A stretch of 64,000 nucleotides of DNA from Rhodoferax sp. (GCA_019449595.1 JAGRPL010000014.1:310043-374042), one strand, 5' to 3'. Counted from the stretch's first letter, positions 25,212-34,358 are shown. The notes: generated by a model not told the origin, from the sequence alone. Program-made: numbers and translations.

Positions 25212-26357
25212 ATGCCCTCTCTCACCCTGGCCGAATTTTCCCTGGACCACTTCATGGCGCACTACTGGCAGCAAAAGCCGGTGGTCATCCGCCAGGGCTT
25301 CAAGGCCTTCGAGGACCTGATCACCCCCGAAGAGCTGGCCGGTCTGGCCTGCGAGGACACGGTGGACTCGCGCCTGGTCTACCAGAAAGACGGGAAATGG
25401 CAGGCCGAGACCGGCCCCTTCGAGTCCTACGACCATCTGGGCACCACCGGCTGGTCGCTGATCGTGCAGGCCGTCAACCACTGGTCGCCCGCCGTGGCCA
25501 CGCTGGTGGAGCCGTTTGCCTTCATTCCGAAGTGGCGTCTGGACGACGTGATGGTCGTCTACTCCCGCCCGCAGGGCGGCGTCGGGCCGCACATCGACCT
25601 CTACGACGTGTTCATCTGCCAGGGCTCCGGCCGGCGCCGGTGGCGCGTGGGAGACCGGGGCGCGCACCGCCAGTTCGCGGCCCATGCGGCGCTGCTGCAC
25701 GTGGACCCGTTCGAGGCCATCCTCGACGTGGAACTGCTGCCCGGCGACATCCTGTACATCCCGCCGGGCTTCCCGCACGACGGCGTCACGTTGGAAACCG
25801 CGCTCAGCTACTCGGTCGGTTTTCGGGGCAAGTCGGCCTGCGACCTGCTCAGCGGCCTGGCCGACTACGTGATCGACCAGGAGCAGGGCAGCGCGCTGCT
25901 GAGCGACCCCGGGCGGCCGGTGAGCCACCATCCGGGCCAGATCAACGCCAGCGACTTCGGGCTGATCCGGGCGCAGCTGCAGTCCCTGCTGGACAACGAC
26001 ACCCTGGTGGCCGACTTTGCCGGCAGCTTCCTGTCCAAGACCAAATGCGCGCTCGACTTGCAGCCGCTGGAAGAACCCATGGACGCCGCCGAGCTGCTCG
26101 ACACCCTGCAGCAGCAGCCGCTGGTGCGCACCGGCGGCCTGCGCTGCTTCTACGTGGACGCTACGGCGGCCGACGGCGTGTGCTACGTGGACGGCGAACG
26201 CCAGGCCTTTGGCGCTGCCGCCCGCGCGGCCGTCACGGCGCTGTGCGACCAGGAGCAGCTCAGCCACAGCCAGCTGCGCAGCGGCCTGAAGAACCCGGAA
26301 TTTGTGGCGGCGCTCACCGCCTGGGTCAACGCCGGCTACTGGTACTTTCTGGACTGA
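25212..26357 (+). CDS. roxA: Ribosomal protein uL16 arginine 3-hydroxylase (RoxA/YcfD)
   Basis: A 381-residue JmjC-type 2-oxoglutarate/Fe(II) oxygenase that hydroxylates an arginine of ribosomal protein L16 in E. coli. HYWQQKPVVIRQGF, the metal motif GVGPHIDLYDVFICQGSGRRRWRVG (HxD) and LLPGDILYIPPGFPHDGVTLE (distal His) follow YcfD closely; the C-terminal winged-helix part is also present. ATG 25212 gives the standard start. The reaction needs oxygen, so the FNR-type box upstream is of interest. Confidence 0.93.
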   Translation: MPSLTLAEFSLDHFMAHYWQQKPVVIRQGFKAFEDLITPEELAGLACEDTVDSRLVYQKDGKWQAETGPFESYDHLGTTGWSLIVQAVNHWSPAVATLVEPFAFIPKWRLDDVMVVYSRPQGGVGPHIDLYDVFICQGSGRRRWRVGDRGAHRQFAAHAALLHVDPFEAILDVELLPGDILYIPPGFPHDGVTLETALSYSVGFRGKSACDLLSGLADYVIDQEQGSALLSDPGRPVSHHPGQINASDFGLIRAQLQSLLDNDTLVADFAGSFLSKTKCALDLQPLEEPMDAAELLDTLQQQPLVRTGGLRCFYVDATAADGVCYVDGERQAFGAAARAAVTALCDQEQLSHSQLRSGLKNPEFVAALTAWVNAGYWYFLD

Positions 26358-26458
26358 GCGGGCCGGGGTGTCGCGTGGGCGTCACCTGAGCCCAGGGGGG
26401 CGGGGGCATATTACGGCGAGACACCGGTGCGCCACGGGGCGCCCCGCAAAACCAGAAC

Positions 26459-28570
26459 ATGAGCCAGACAACACCCCCTCCCAACCTGCCCCAGATCCGC
26501 CTGTACCAGGACTGGCTGCGCGAAACCCGCGGCCTGTCGTTTGCCACCTACAACGACCTCTGGCGCTGGTCTATCACCGACCTCGACGCCTACTGGCAAA
26601 GCATCTGGGATTACTTCGAGATGCAGTCGCCCACACCGCACACGGCGGTGCTGGCCCGTAACGCCATGCCCGGGGCAGCGTGGTTTCCTGGCGCCCAGGC
26701 CAACTACGCGCAGCAGGTGTTTCGCCATGTGGCGCCGGCGCATGCTGCCGGTTTCCCGGCCATCATCAGCCGCAACGAACGCGGGCAGCAGCGCGAGCTG
26801 GGCTGGCCAGAGCTGCGCCGCCAGGTGGCCGCGCTGGCCCTGCACCTGCAAAGCCAGGGCGTCATGCCCGGCGACCGGGTGGCGGCCTACCTGCCCAACG
26901 TGCCCGAAGCCATGGTGGCGTTCCTGGCCACCGCCAGCATTGGCGCCGTGTGGAGCATCTGCGCCCCCGACATGGGTACCCACGCCGTGCTCGACCGCTT
27001 CAAGCAGATCACCCCCAAGGTGCTGATCGCTTGCGACGGCGTGCGCTACGCCGGCCGCGACTTTGACCGCATGGCCGTGGTGCAGGAGCTGGTGCAGGCC
27101 CTGCCCAGCGTGCGCCACGTCATCCTGCACGACAACCTGGGCACCGCCGACGCCCCGGAGCATGCTAGCAATTCCATAGCTGCCTGCGCCCGTTTCACGG
27201 CGCTTGCGGCCAGAAATGATGCGCAAACCGCGGCGTTCGAGCCTCTGTGGCTGCCATTTGACCACCCGCTGTGGATCGTCTACTCCAGCGGCACCACCGG
27301 CCTGCCCAAACCCATCGTGCACGGCCACGGCGGCACCGTGCTAGTGGCGCTGGCGCTCAAGACCCTGCACAACGACATCGGCTGCAGCTACAGCGGCAAC
27401 AACCGGGGCGAGCGCTTCCACTGGTACAGCTCCACCGGTTGGGTCATGTGGAACGCCCAGGTGGCGGGCCTGCTCAACGGCACCACCTGCGTGATCTACG
27501 ACGGCAACCCCGGCGGCAGCAAGGACAAGCCCGACTGGAGCACCCTGTGGCGTTTTGCCAGCGAGACGGGCGTGACCTTCTTTGGCGCCGGTGCGGCCTT
27601 TTTTGCCGGCTGCCTCAAGGCCGGCGTCGATCTGGCCCAGTGCGGCGACCTCTCCAGCGTGCGGGCGCTGGGCTCCACCGGCTCACCCCTGTCGCCCGAG
27701 GCGCAGATCTGGGGTACCCAGCAGTTCCGCCGCATTGCCCAGACCGCGGCGCAGGAGGACATCTGGTGGTGCAACATTTCCGGCGGCACCGACTTCTGCG
27801 GCGCCTTCATCGGCGGCAACCGCGAGCTGCCGCAGGAGCCCGGCGTCATGCAGTGCCGCCTGCTGGGCTGTGCCGTGGAGGCGTGGAACGAAGCCGGCGT
27901 GCCCGTGCTGGGCGAGGTGGGCGAGCTGGTGTGCAGCCAGCCCATTCCGTCCATGCCGCTGTATTTCTGGGGCGACCAGGGCAACGCCCGTTACCTGGCC
28001 AGCTACTTCGAGATGTACCCGCCCGGTCACGGCCGCAAGCCCGGTGGCGGCGACCTGGGCCCCGAGGCCGGCGGCGTCTGGCGCCACGGCGACTGGCTGC
28101 GCGTGGGCACCAAGGAGCAGGGCGGCGAGGGCTGCGTGATCTTTGGCCGCTCGGACGCCACCATCAACCGACACGGTCTGCGCATGGGAACCAGCGAGTT
28201 GTACAGCGCGGTGGAGGTGCTGCCCGAGGTGATGGACAGCCTGGTGGTCGACCTCGAATACCTGGGGCGCGAGAGCTACATGCCCCTGTTTGTGGTGCTG
28301 CGCGACGGCCTGGTGCTGGACGACGCGCTGAAGACCCGGATCAACGACGCCATCAAGACCGCCCTGAGCCCGCGCTTTGTGCCCAACGCCATCTTCCAGG
28401 TGGCCGAGATTCCGCGCACCCTGTCGGGCAAGAAGCAGGAGCTGCCCATCAAGAAACTGCTGCTGGGCCAGCCGCTGGAGAAGGTGGTCAACAAGGACGC
28501 CATGGCCAATCCGGCCTGCCTGGACTGGTACGTGGCCTTTGCCCAGCAGCGTTTAGTTCAAAAAAATTGA
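26459..28570 (+). CDS. Acetoacetyl-CoA synthetase
   Basis: A 703-residue AMP-forming acyl-CoA ligase activating acetoacetate, typically feeding ketone bodies or PHB breakdown products into acetyl-CoA. Seen: the ACAS-type N-terminus YQDWLRETRGLSFATYNDLWRWSITDLDAYWQSIWDYF, the adenylation loop IVYSSGTTGLPKPIVHGHGG, WMNAQVAG-like WVMWNAQVAGLLNGTTCV, NISGGTDFCGAFIGG and the C-terminal ETSSGKKQELP-type TLSGKKQELPIKKLLLG with the catalytic lysine. Residues 236-244 (ASNSIAACA) are encoded by a copy of the dispersed repeat, so the domain carries a repeat-derived insertion in a surface region. Confidence 0.95.
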   Translation: MSQTTPPPNLPQIRLYQDWLRETRGLSFATYNDLWRWSITDLDAYWQSIWDYFEMQSPTPHTAVLARNAMPGAAWFPGAQANYAQQVFRHVAPAHAAGFPAIISRNERGQQRELGWPELRRQVAALALHLQSQGVMPGDRVAAYLPNVPEAMVAFLATASIGAVWSICAPDMGTHAVLDRFKQITPKVLIACDGVRYAGRDFDRMAVVQELVQALPSVRHVILHDNLGTADAPEHASNSIAACARFTALAARNDAQTAAFEPLWLPFDHPLWIVYSSGTTGLPKPIVHGHGGTVLVALALKTLHNDIGCSYSGNNRGERFHWYSSTGWVMWNAQVAGLLNGTTCVIYDGNPGGSKDKPDWSTLWRFASETGVTFFGAGAAFFAGCLKAGVDLAQCGDLSSVRALGSTGSPLSPEAQIWGTQQFRRIAQTAAQEDIWWCNISGGTDFCGAFIGGNRELPQEPGVMQCRLLGCAVEAWNEAGVPVLGEVGELVCSQPIPSMPLYFWGDQGNARYLASYFEMYPPGHGRKPGGGDLGPEAGGVWRHGDWLRVGTKEQGGEGCVIFGRSDATINRHGLRMGTSELYSAVEVLPEVMDSLVVDLEYLGRESYMPLFVVLRDGLVLDDALKTRINDAIKTALSPRFVPNAIFQVAEIPRTLSGKKQELPIKKLLLGQPLEKVVNKDAMANPACLDWYVAFAQQRLVQKN
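27164..27189 (+). repeat. 26-bp dispersed hairpin repeat, copy 5 (inside the acetoacetyl-CoA synthetase gene)
   Basis: GCTAG-CAATTCC-ATAGC-TGCCTGCGC, read in frame as residues ASNSIAACA of the ligase. The reading frame is kept open across it. Confidence 0.75.
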
Positions 28571-28575
28571 ATTGT

Positions 28576-28628
28576 TGCGACAAGTAATTTGAATTTTTTG
28601 CAGAGCAGCGACTCCTAAACTTGTCGCA
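28576..28628. promoter_or_regulatory. Long-range inverted repeat between acetoacetyl-CoA synthetase and cytochrome b561 genes
   Basis: TGCGACAAGT (28576-28585) and its exact complement ACTTGTCGCA (28619-28628) flank a 33-nt AT-rich spacer that contains a run of six T. It may be a terminator-like hairpin or a paired operator in front of the b561-yceI genes; the sequence alone does not decide. Confidence 0.5.
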
Positions 28629-28680
28629 TGTTCCAAACGCCGGTGGCATCCCGCCGCCGGTGGTCTTCACCTTACTTGCC

Positions 28681-29241
28681 ATGCCATCCACTTCCGCTGC
28701 CACGCGCTACCACGGTTTTGCCATTGCCCTGCACTGGGTGCTGGCCGTGGCATTGGTCGGCATTTTCGCCATGGGCCTGTACATGGCCGACCTGCCGTTC
28801 TCGCCCCAGCGCCTGAAGCTGTACAACTGGCACAAGTGGGCAGGCGTCTGCATTCTGGCTCTGTCGGTGGTGCGCGTGCTGTGGCGCCTCAGCCACCGCC
28901 CGCCGGCCTTGCCGCAGGCGGTGACGCTGGCCATGCCGGGCTGGCAGATGGCGGCCTACCGCGCCACCCACGGCTTGCTGTATGCGCTGTTCTTCATCGT
29001 GCCGCTGGTGGGCTGGGCCTACAGCTCGGCAGCCGGGTTCCCCATCGTGCTATTCGGCGTGCTGCCGCTGCCCGACTTCGTGCCGGTGGGCAAGGCCCTG
29101 GCCGAGGCGATCAAGCCCTGGCACGAGATTTCGGCCTTCGCCATGGCCGCCCTGGTGGTGGTGCATGCGGGCGCTGCGCTCAAGCACCAATGGGTGGACC
29201 GCGACGGCCTGCTCGATCGCATGCTGCCCGGGCGGCGCTGA
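28681..29241 (+). CDS. Cytochrome b561 family di-haem membrane protein
   Basis: A 186-residue inner-membrane cytochrome b561 (CybB/YceJ type) with four hydrophobic helices. Haem-ligand histidines are in YHGFAIALHWVLAVALVG (helix 1), LYNWHKWAGVCILALSVVRVLWRLSHRPP (helix 2) and PWHEISAFAMAALVVVHAGAALKHQWVD (helix 4). YceJ-type b561 proteins oxidise quinol and lower superoxide in E. coli. It is followed by two YceI genes, the same association as E. coli yceJ-yceI, and the three are probably one transcript. Confidence 0.93.
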   Translation: MPSTSAATRYHGFAIALHWVLAVALVGIFAMGLYMADLPFSPQRLKLYNWHKWAGVCILALSVVRVLWRLSHRPPALPQAVTLAMPGWQMAAYRATHGLLYALFFIVPLVGWAYSSAAGFPIVLFGVLPLPDFVPVGKALAEAIKPWHEISAFAMAALVVVHAGAALKHQWVDRDGLLDRMLPGRR

Positions 29242-29283
29242 AGCCCCCCGGCGGTACGCACACTGATTCAAGGAGTGAATGAA

Positions 29284-29862
29284 ATGAAACCCGTGTTGTC
29301 TTCGGTTCGCACCACTGCGGTGCTGTTGGTGGCTGCCTTGGGCGCCTTGCAGGCCCAGGCTGAGCAAAAGCTGCTGCCCGCGCAGAGCGAGATCGCGTTT
29401 GTGAGCAAGCAGATGGGTGTGCCGGTCGAGGGGCGCTTCAAGAAATTTGACGCCCAGATCGCGTTTGATCCGGCCAAGCCGCAGACCGGCAAGATCGCCT
29501 TCACCATCGACGTGGCCAGCGCCACGCTGGGCGCCCCCGAGTCGGACGCCGAGCTGCCCAAGGCCCCCTGGTTCAACACCGCCAAGTTTCCCCAGGCCAC
29601 GTTCCAGTCCAGTGCCATCAAGGGCCTGGGCGGTGGCAAGTTCGAGGTGACGGGCAAGCTGTCCATCAAGGGCAATGTGCGTGATCTGGTCGTCCCCGTG
29701 GCGCTCACCCAGAGTGGCGCCACCACGGTGGCCAATGGCACGTTCGTCATCAAGCGCCTGGCGTTCAAGATCGGTGAAAACGAGTGGGCGGACACGTCCA
29801 TGGTGGCCGATGACGTGCAGGTCAAGTTCAAGCTGGCGCTTTCCGGCGTCGGCAAGCTCTGA
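29284..29862 (+). CDS. YceI family periplasmic protein, first copy
   Basis: A 192-residue exported protein with a signal peptide (SSVRTTAVLLVAALGALQAQAE) and a YceI lipocalin-like barrel: SEIAFVSKQMGVPVEGRFKKFDAQIAFDPAKPQTGKIAFTIDVASATLG, ELPKAPWFNTAKFPQATFQS and KLSIKGNVRDLVVPVAL. YceI proteins bind isoprenoid molecules such as polyprenyl quinones. ATG 29284 has AAGGAG 8 bp upstream; GTG 29275 is the alternative. It differs clearly from the second YceI gene, so the pair is not a recent duplication. Confidence 0.92.
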   Translation: MKPVLSSVRTTAVLLVAALGALQAQAEQKLLPAQSEIAFVSKQMGVPVEGRFKKFDAQIAFDPAKPQTGKIAFTIDVASATLGAPESDAELPKAPWFNTAKFPQATFQSSAIKGLGGGKFEVTGKLSIKGNVRDLVVPVALTQSGATTVANGTFVIKRLAFKIGENEWADTSMVADDVQVKFKLALSGVGKL

Positions 29863-29903
29863 TTCCTTTTTTCCCCAACCCTTTCTTTTCTGGAGTAATC
29901 ACC

Positions 29904-30479
29904 ATGCGTAAATCCCTTATCGGCCTCGCCGCTGCCGCCACCCTGCTGTCGGGCGTCGCCCAGGCACAGACCGCCACCTACAACCTGGACCCCACCCACA
30001 CCTTCGTGACCTTTGAAATCGGTCACTTCGGCACCACCACCAACCGCGGCCGCTTCGACAAGAAGGAAGGTTCCGTGCAGCTGGACAAGGCGGGCAAGGC
30101 TGGCAAGGTGGAAGTCACCATTGACACCACCTCCATCAACACCGGCACGCCCGGCTTTGACAAGCACCTGCAAAGCGCCGAGCTGTTTGACGCCGCCAAG
30201 TACCCCACCATCAAGTTCGTCTCCGACAAGTTCATCTTCAACGGCGACAAGGTGGCTGAGATCGTCGGCAACCTGACTCTGCTGGGCAAGACCCAGACGG
30301 TGACCCTGAAGGCCAACCAGTTCAACTGCTACATGAGCCCCATGGTCAAGCGTGAAGTGTGTGGCGGCGACTTCGAAACCACCATCGACCGCACCGCCTT
30401 CGGCATGAACTACGGCATCGACTGGGGCTTCCCCAAGAACGTCCGCCTGGTGATCCAGGCTGAAGGGGTCAAGCAGTAA
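29904..30479 (+). CDS. YceI family periplasmic protein, second copy
   Basis: A 191-residue YceI barrel with signal peptide (KSLIGLAAAATLLSGVAQAQ). The mature part starts ATYNLDPTHTFVTFEIGHFGTTTNRGRFDKKEGSVQLD, the canonical E. coli YceI-type opening, and contains KHLQSAELFDAAKYPTIKFVSDKF and NLTLLGKTQTVTLKANQFNCYMSPMVKREVCGGDFETTIDRTAFGMNYG. Strong ribosome site TGGAG precedes it. Last gene of the b561-yceI-yceI set; a good terminator follows. Confidence 0.95.
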   Translation: MRKSLIGLAAAATLLSGVAQAQTATYNLDPTHTFVTFEIGHFGTTTNRGRFDKKEGSVQLDKAGKAGKVEVTIDTTSINTGTPGFDKHLQSAELFDAAKYPTIKFVSDKFIFNGDKVAEIVGNLTLLGKTQTVTLKANQFNCYMSPMVKREVCGGDFETTIDRTAFGMNYGIDWGFPKNVRLVIQAEGVKQ

Positions 30480-30499
30480 TTGCCTGTCTGCCCCGACAA

Positions 30500-30534
30500 G
30501 GCCCCGCCGGTGCATTGCCGGCGGGGCCTTTTTT
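30500..30534 (+). terminator. Rho-independent terminator after the yceI genes
   Basis: An 11-bp perfect GC stem (GGCCCCGCCGG/CCGGCGGGGCC), 7-nt loop and a run of six T at 30529-30534, 21 bp after the second yceI stop. Confidence 0.93.
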
Positions 30535-30578
30535 CTGGACGGTAAGATTTGCGCGTCCCAACAGCTTTATCCATCTTC

Positions 30579-32459
30579 GTGAACACTGATCTGCAACACT
30601 GGCGTTTCTTCCGGGCTGGCGGTTTTGACCAAGTGCGCCTGGACACCGCGGCGGAACTGCTCGCCATCGGCTCTCTGGACCAGAAACTGTGGGTGGCCCT
30701 GTCCTGCCCGGTGCAGGGCATCGAATTCGACGGCCGCACCCTGACGTTCGTCGACAGCGACGGCGACGGACAGATCCGCGCGCCCGAACTCATTGCCGCC
30801 GTGCAGTGGGCCGGTGAGCGGCTCAGCGACCCGCAGGTGCTGGCGCACAAATTGCCCGGCGTGCCGCTGGCTGCGCTGCGCACCGACGACGAGGAAGGCC
30901 AGCGCATCACCGCTGCGGCCCGCGAGCTGCTGGCCAGCCTGGAGCAGACCGACGGCATGGTGAGCGTGGAGGCCGCCAGCGCGGCACAGGCCCGCTACGT
31001 GGAACGCGCCATGGCCGCCTGGGAGTTGCAGGGCGAGGATGTCCTGCCCCTGGGCGACGCCACCGAAGCCGCCTACGCCACCTGGCAGGCGGTGGCCGAC
31101 AAGGTGGACGACTGGTTTGTGCGCTGCCGCCTGGCGGCCTTTGACGGGCGTGCGGGCGAGGCCCTCAATGCCTCGGCCGAGGCCCTGACCGCGCTGGCGG
31201 CGGACACGCTCACGGCCGACGCCGAGGGCATTGCCGCCTTACCCGTGGCGCGGGTGCAGGCCCATGCAGCCCTGCACCTGGGCTCGGGCCTCAACCCGGC
31301 GTGGGCCGAGCGCATGCAGGCACTGCGGGAGGCGGTGGTCACACCACTGTTGGGTACCCGGGAGGCGCTGAGCGAGGCCGACTGGCGGGCGCTCAAAGAC
31401 CGCTTCGCGCCTTATGCCGACTGGCTGGCCGCCAAACCCGATCCGGCCGCCGAGGGCGATGGCGTGCGCGAGCTGGAAAAGCTCGCGCGCTACGTGCGCG
31501 ACCTGATGCCGCTGGCCAACAACTTTGTCGCCTTCCGCGACTTCTACACCCGCCAGGGCAAGGCCACGTTCCAGCTGGGCACGCTGTACATCGACGGGCG
31601 CTCGTGCGAGCTGTGCGTGGCGGTGTCGGATGCCACGCGCCACGCAGCGCTGGCCTCGCTGGCCCGCATCTGCCTGGTGTATTGCGACTGTGTGCGCGGC
31701 AGCGAGAAACTGAGCATTGCCGTGGCCATGACGGCGGGCGACTCCGACCAGCTCATGGTCGGGCGCAACGGGGTGTTCTACGACCGCCAGGGGCGCGACT
31801 GGAACGCCACCATCACCCGCATGGTAGAACACCCCATCAGCCTGCGCCAGGCCTTCTGGTCGCCGTACAAGCAGCTGGCGCGCCTGGTGGCTGGTCAGCT
31901 GCAGAAAATGGCGGCCAACAAGGCCAGTGCGTCCAACGACCGGCTCGGAGCCCTGGCCATGGGGGCCACCAAGAAGGCGGTTGCCGCCGGCGACGCGGCG
32001 GCCAAGGTGCCGGTCGCGCCGGCGGCGCCCCCGTTTGACGTGGGCAAGTTCGCCGGCATCTTTGCCGCCATCGGGCTGGCCGTGGGCGCCCTGGGCACGG
32101 CGCTGGTGTCCGTGCTGTCGGGGCTGCTGTCCCTCAAGTGGTGGCAGGTGCCCATCGCTTTGCTGGTGCTGCTGCTCATCGTGTCCGGCCCCGCCGTGGT
32201 GCTGGCGTGGTTCAAGCTGCGCAGCCGCAACCTGGGGCCTATCCTGGACGCCAATGGCTGGGCCATCAATGCCCGCGCCCGTATCAACATTCCGTTTGGC
32301 ACTTCGCTGACCCAGCTGGCGCAGTTGCCGCCCAATGCCGAGCGTTCGCTGACCGACCCCTACGCCGAGAAGAAACGGCCGTGGGCGCTGTATGCGGGCC
32401 TGCTGGTCCTGGTGGGCCTGGGGGTGTATTTCGCGTTGAAGCAGGCGCACCTGGTGTGA
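30579..32459 (+). CDS. Hypothetical EF-hand membrane protein
   Basis: About 626 residues with no family I can name with certainty. The N-terminus TDLQHWRFFRAGGFDQVRLDTAAELLAIGSLDQKLWVALSCP is followed by a textbook EF-hand loop, DSDGDGQIRAPE (residues 59-70), so calcium binding is plausible. A long soluble middle follows, and the C-terminal 130 residues have three hydrophobic segments (FAGIFAAIGLAVGALGTALVSVLSG, IALLVLLLIVSGPAVVLAWF, ALYAGLLVLVGLGVYFAL). Large proteins with this N-terminus occur in other Burkholderiales. The start is uncertain: GTG 30579 or TTG 30549; no ATG is available. Confidence 0.75.
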   Translation: MNTDLQHWRFFRAGGFDQVRLDTAAELLAIGSLDQKLWVALSCPVQGIEFDGRTLTFVDSDGDGQIRAPELIAAVQWAGERLSDPQVLAHKLPGVPLAALRTDDEEGQRITAAARELLASLEQTDGMVSVEAASAAQARYVERAMAAWELQGEDVLPLGDATEAAYATWQAVADKVDDWFVRCRLAAFDGRAGEALNASAEALTALAADTLTADAEGIAALPVARVQAHAALHLGSGLNPAWAERMQALREAVVTPLLGTREALSEADWRALKDRFAPYADWLAAKPDPAAEGDGVRELEKLARYVRDLMPLANNFVAFRDFYTRQGKATFQLGTLYIDGRSCELCVAVSDATRHAALASLARICLVYCDCVRGSEKLSIAVAMTAGDSDQLMVGRNGVFYDRQGRDWNATITRMVEHPISLRQAFWSPYKQLARLVAGQLQKMAANKASASNDRLGALAMGATKKAVAAGDAAAKVPVAPAAPPFDVGKFAGIFAAIGLAVGALGTALVSVLSGLLSLKWWQVPIALLVLLLIVSGPAVVLAWFKLRSRNLGPILDANGWAINARARINIPFGTSLTQLAQLPPNAERSLTDPYAEKKRPWALYAGLLVLVGLGVYFALKQAHLV

Positions 32460-32630
32460 GGGGAGGGGGCGCATCGCGCGCCCTTTCCGTGCGGACCCTG
32501 CCGGATTTGGTGCAGCCTGGTGGTGCACCACCGGACGCCGGTCAGCGTCCTAGGGGTTAGTCCGGGGCAGGGTATATCCGGATGCGTGATCTGTTTCTGG
32601 CACGAAACTCGCTAGTATTCCGGCAGTTAC

Positions 32631-32646
32631 TTGACCAATCGGTTAG
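32631..32646. promoter_or_regulatory. RutR-like operator upstream of the ABC importer
   Basis: TTGACCAATCGGTTAG matches the E. coli RutR consensus TTGACCA-NN-TGGTCAA at 11 of 14 fixed positions and ends 10 bp before the ATP-binding gene. It shares 13 of 16 bases with the box upstream of preT. Confidence 0.7.
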
Positions 32647-32656
32647 CTTTTTATCC

Positions 32657-33481
32657 ATGAATCCTGCTCCAGCGTCTTCCCCTTCCACGGCGGTTCCCGC
32701 CGATGCATCCCGGCCCGCCGTGGAGGTCCACGACGCCAGCGTGGTCTACCAGACGGCCGACACGCCGGTGCAGGCGCTCAGCAACATCGACCTGCGCATC
32801 GGTGAGGGCGAGTTTGTGTCGCTCATCGGACCTTCGGGCTGCGGCAAGACCACGCTGCTGCGCGTCATTGCCGATCTGGAGCAGATCAGCAGCGGCACGG
32901 TGCTGGTCAATGGCGTGAGTCCGCACGATGCGCGTCTGGCGCGCGCCTACGGCTACGTGTTCCAGGCGCCGGCCCTGTTCCCGTGGCGCAACGTGCTGGC
33001 CAACGTCATGCTGCCGCTGCAGATCCAGGGCCGCAACAAGGCCGAGGCGCGGTCGGTCGCGCAGGAGCACCTGGCCCGCGTGGGCCTGGCCGGTTTCGAG
33101 CGCAAGTACCCCTGGCAACTCTCCGGCGGCATGCAGCAGCGTGTGTCCATTGCCCGGGCGCTGGCCTTTGAGCCGCGCATCCTGATGATGGACGAGCCTT
33201 TCGGCGCGCTCGATGAAATCACCCGCGACCGCCTCAACGAACAGCTGCAGCAACTGTGGCAGCGCGAGCGCCGCACCGTGGTGTTCGTGACCCACTCGAT
33301 TGCCGAGGCGGTGTACCTGTCCACCCGCATCGTCGTCATGTCGCCGCGCCCCGGGCGCATCGTCAAGGTCATTGACTCCCCGCTGCCCGACGAGCGGCAC
33401 CTGGGCCTGCGCGACACGCAGGCCTTCATGGACGTGGCGCACGCCGTGCGCGAGGCACTTGCCGATGGCCACCACGAATAA
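32657..33481 (+). CDS. ABC transporter ATP-binding protein (nitrate/taurine/pyrimidine-type family)
   Basis: A 274-residue cytoplasmic ATPase of the SsuB/TauB/ThiZ branch. Walker [14 protein letters not shown]-loop YVFQAPALFPWRNVLANV, signature LSGGMQQRVSIARAL, Walker [18 protein letters not shown] and the H-loop in VFVTHSIAEAVYLSTR are all present. ATG 32657 starts a short flexible leader before VEVHDASVVYQT. First of four importer genes; it overlaps the next gene by 17 bp. A RutR-like operator lies just upstream, so import of a pyrimidine (uracil, thymine or related) is the inferred role. Confidence 0.93.
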   Translation: MNPAPASSPSTAVPADASRPAVEVHDASVVYQTADTPVQALSNIDLRIGEGEFVSLIGPSGCGKTTLLRVIADLEQISSGTVLVNGVSPHDARLARAYGYVFQAPALFPWRNVLANVMLPLQIQGRNKAEARSVAQEHLARVGLAGFERKYPWQLSGGMQQRVSIARALAFEPRILMMDEPFGALDEITRDRLNEQLQQLWQRERRTVVFVTHSIAEAVYLSTRIVVMSPRPGRIVKVIDSPLPDERHLGLRDTQAFMDVAHAVREALADGHHE

Positions 33482-34358
33482 AGCCGCCCGCCTGTGGGAG
33501 CAGGCGCTGCCCGTGGCCGTGATGCTGCTGGGCGTGCTGCTGCTCTGGTACGCCGGCGCCTGGGCCATGAACGCGCCCGGCGCCATCGAACGCGTGCTGG
33601 AGCCGGCCGGCAACCCCTGGACCTGGCAGGACCTGCTGGCCGCCACCATGGGCATGGAGCGCCCGGTGCTGCCCGCGCCGCACCAGGTGGCGCTGGACTT
33701 CTGGTCCAGCGTGGTGGACTGGCCCGTCGACTCGCCGCGCAACCTGCTGTACCACGTGGTCGTCACCGGCGAGACCACGCTGGTGGGCTTCGTGCTGGGC
33801 ACGGTGCTGGGGCTGGTGCTGTCGGTGCTCATCGTGCATTCGCGCACGCTGGACCGGGCCCTGCTGCCCTGGATCGTGGCCTCGCAGACGGTGCCGGTGC
33901 TGGCCATTGCGCCCATCGTGCTGGTGATCCTGGGCAGCCTGGGGTTCGAGGGCCTGGCGCCCAAGGCCGTCATTGCCATGTACCTGTGCTTCTTCCCCGT
34001 CACCGTGGCCATGGTGCAGGGCCTGCGCTCGCCGCAGGTGATCGAGACCGAGATGATGCACACCTACGCGGCCTCGCGCTGGCAGTCGCTGTGGCTGCTG
34101 CGTCTGCCCGCCGCCTTGCCTTTTCTGTTTCCCGCCCTGCGCGTGGGCATTGCCGCCGGCCTGGTGGGCGCCATGGTGGCCGAGCTGCCCACCGGTGCCG
34201 TGGCCGGCCTGGGCGCGCGCCTGCTCACCGGCTCGTACTACGGCAACACCCTGGCCATCTGGTCGGCGCTGGTCATGTCGGCCTTCCTGGGGCTGGTGCT
34301 GACCACGGTGGTGGCCCTTGTGGAACGGTTGGCCCTGCGTCACCGGAGGCAGGCATGA
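33465..34358 (+). CDS. ABC transporter permease (first of two)
   Basis: A 297-residue inner-membrane permease of the SsuC/TauC (binding-protein-dependent) family with about six helices. The EAA loop MMHTYAASRWQSLWLLRLPAALPFLFPALRVGIA couples to the ATPase. ATG 33465 lies inside the end of the ATPase gene. It forms a heterodimer with the permease encoded next, whose start overlaps its stop (ATGA). Confidence 0.92.
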   Translation: MATTNKAARLWEQALPVAVMLLGVLLLWYAGAWAMNAPGAIERVLEPAGNPWTWQDLLAATMGMERPVLPAPHQVALDFWSSVVDWPVDSPRNLLYHVVVTGETTLVGFVLGTVLGLVLSVLIVHSRTLDRALLPWIVASQTVPVLAIAPIVLVILGSLGFEGLAPKAVIAMYLCFFPVTVAMVQGLRSPQVIETEMMHTYAASRWQSLWLLRLPAALPFLFPALRVGIAAGLVGAMVAELPTGAVAGLGARLLTGSYYGNTLAIWSALVMSAFLGLVLTTVVALVERLALRHRRQA

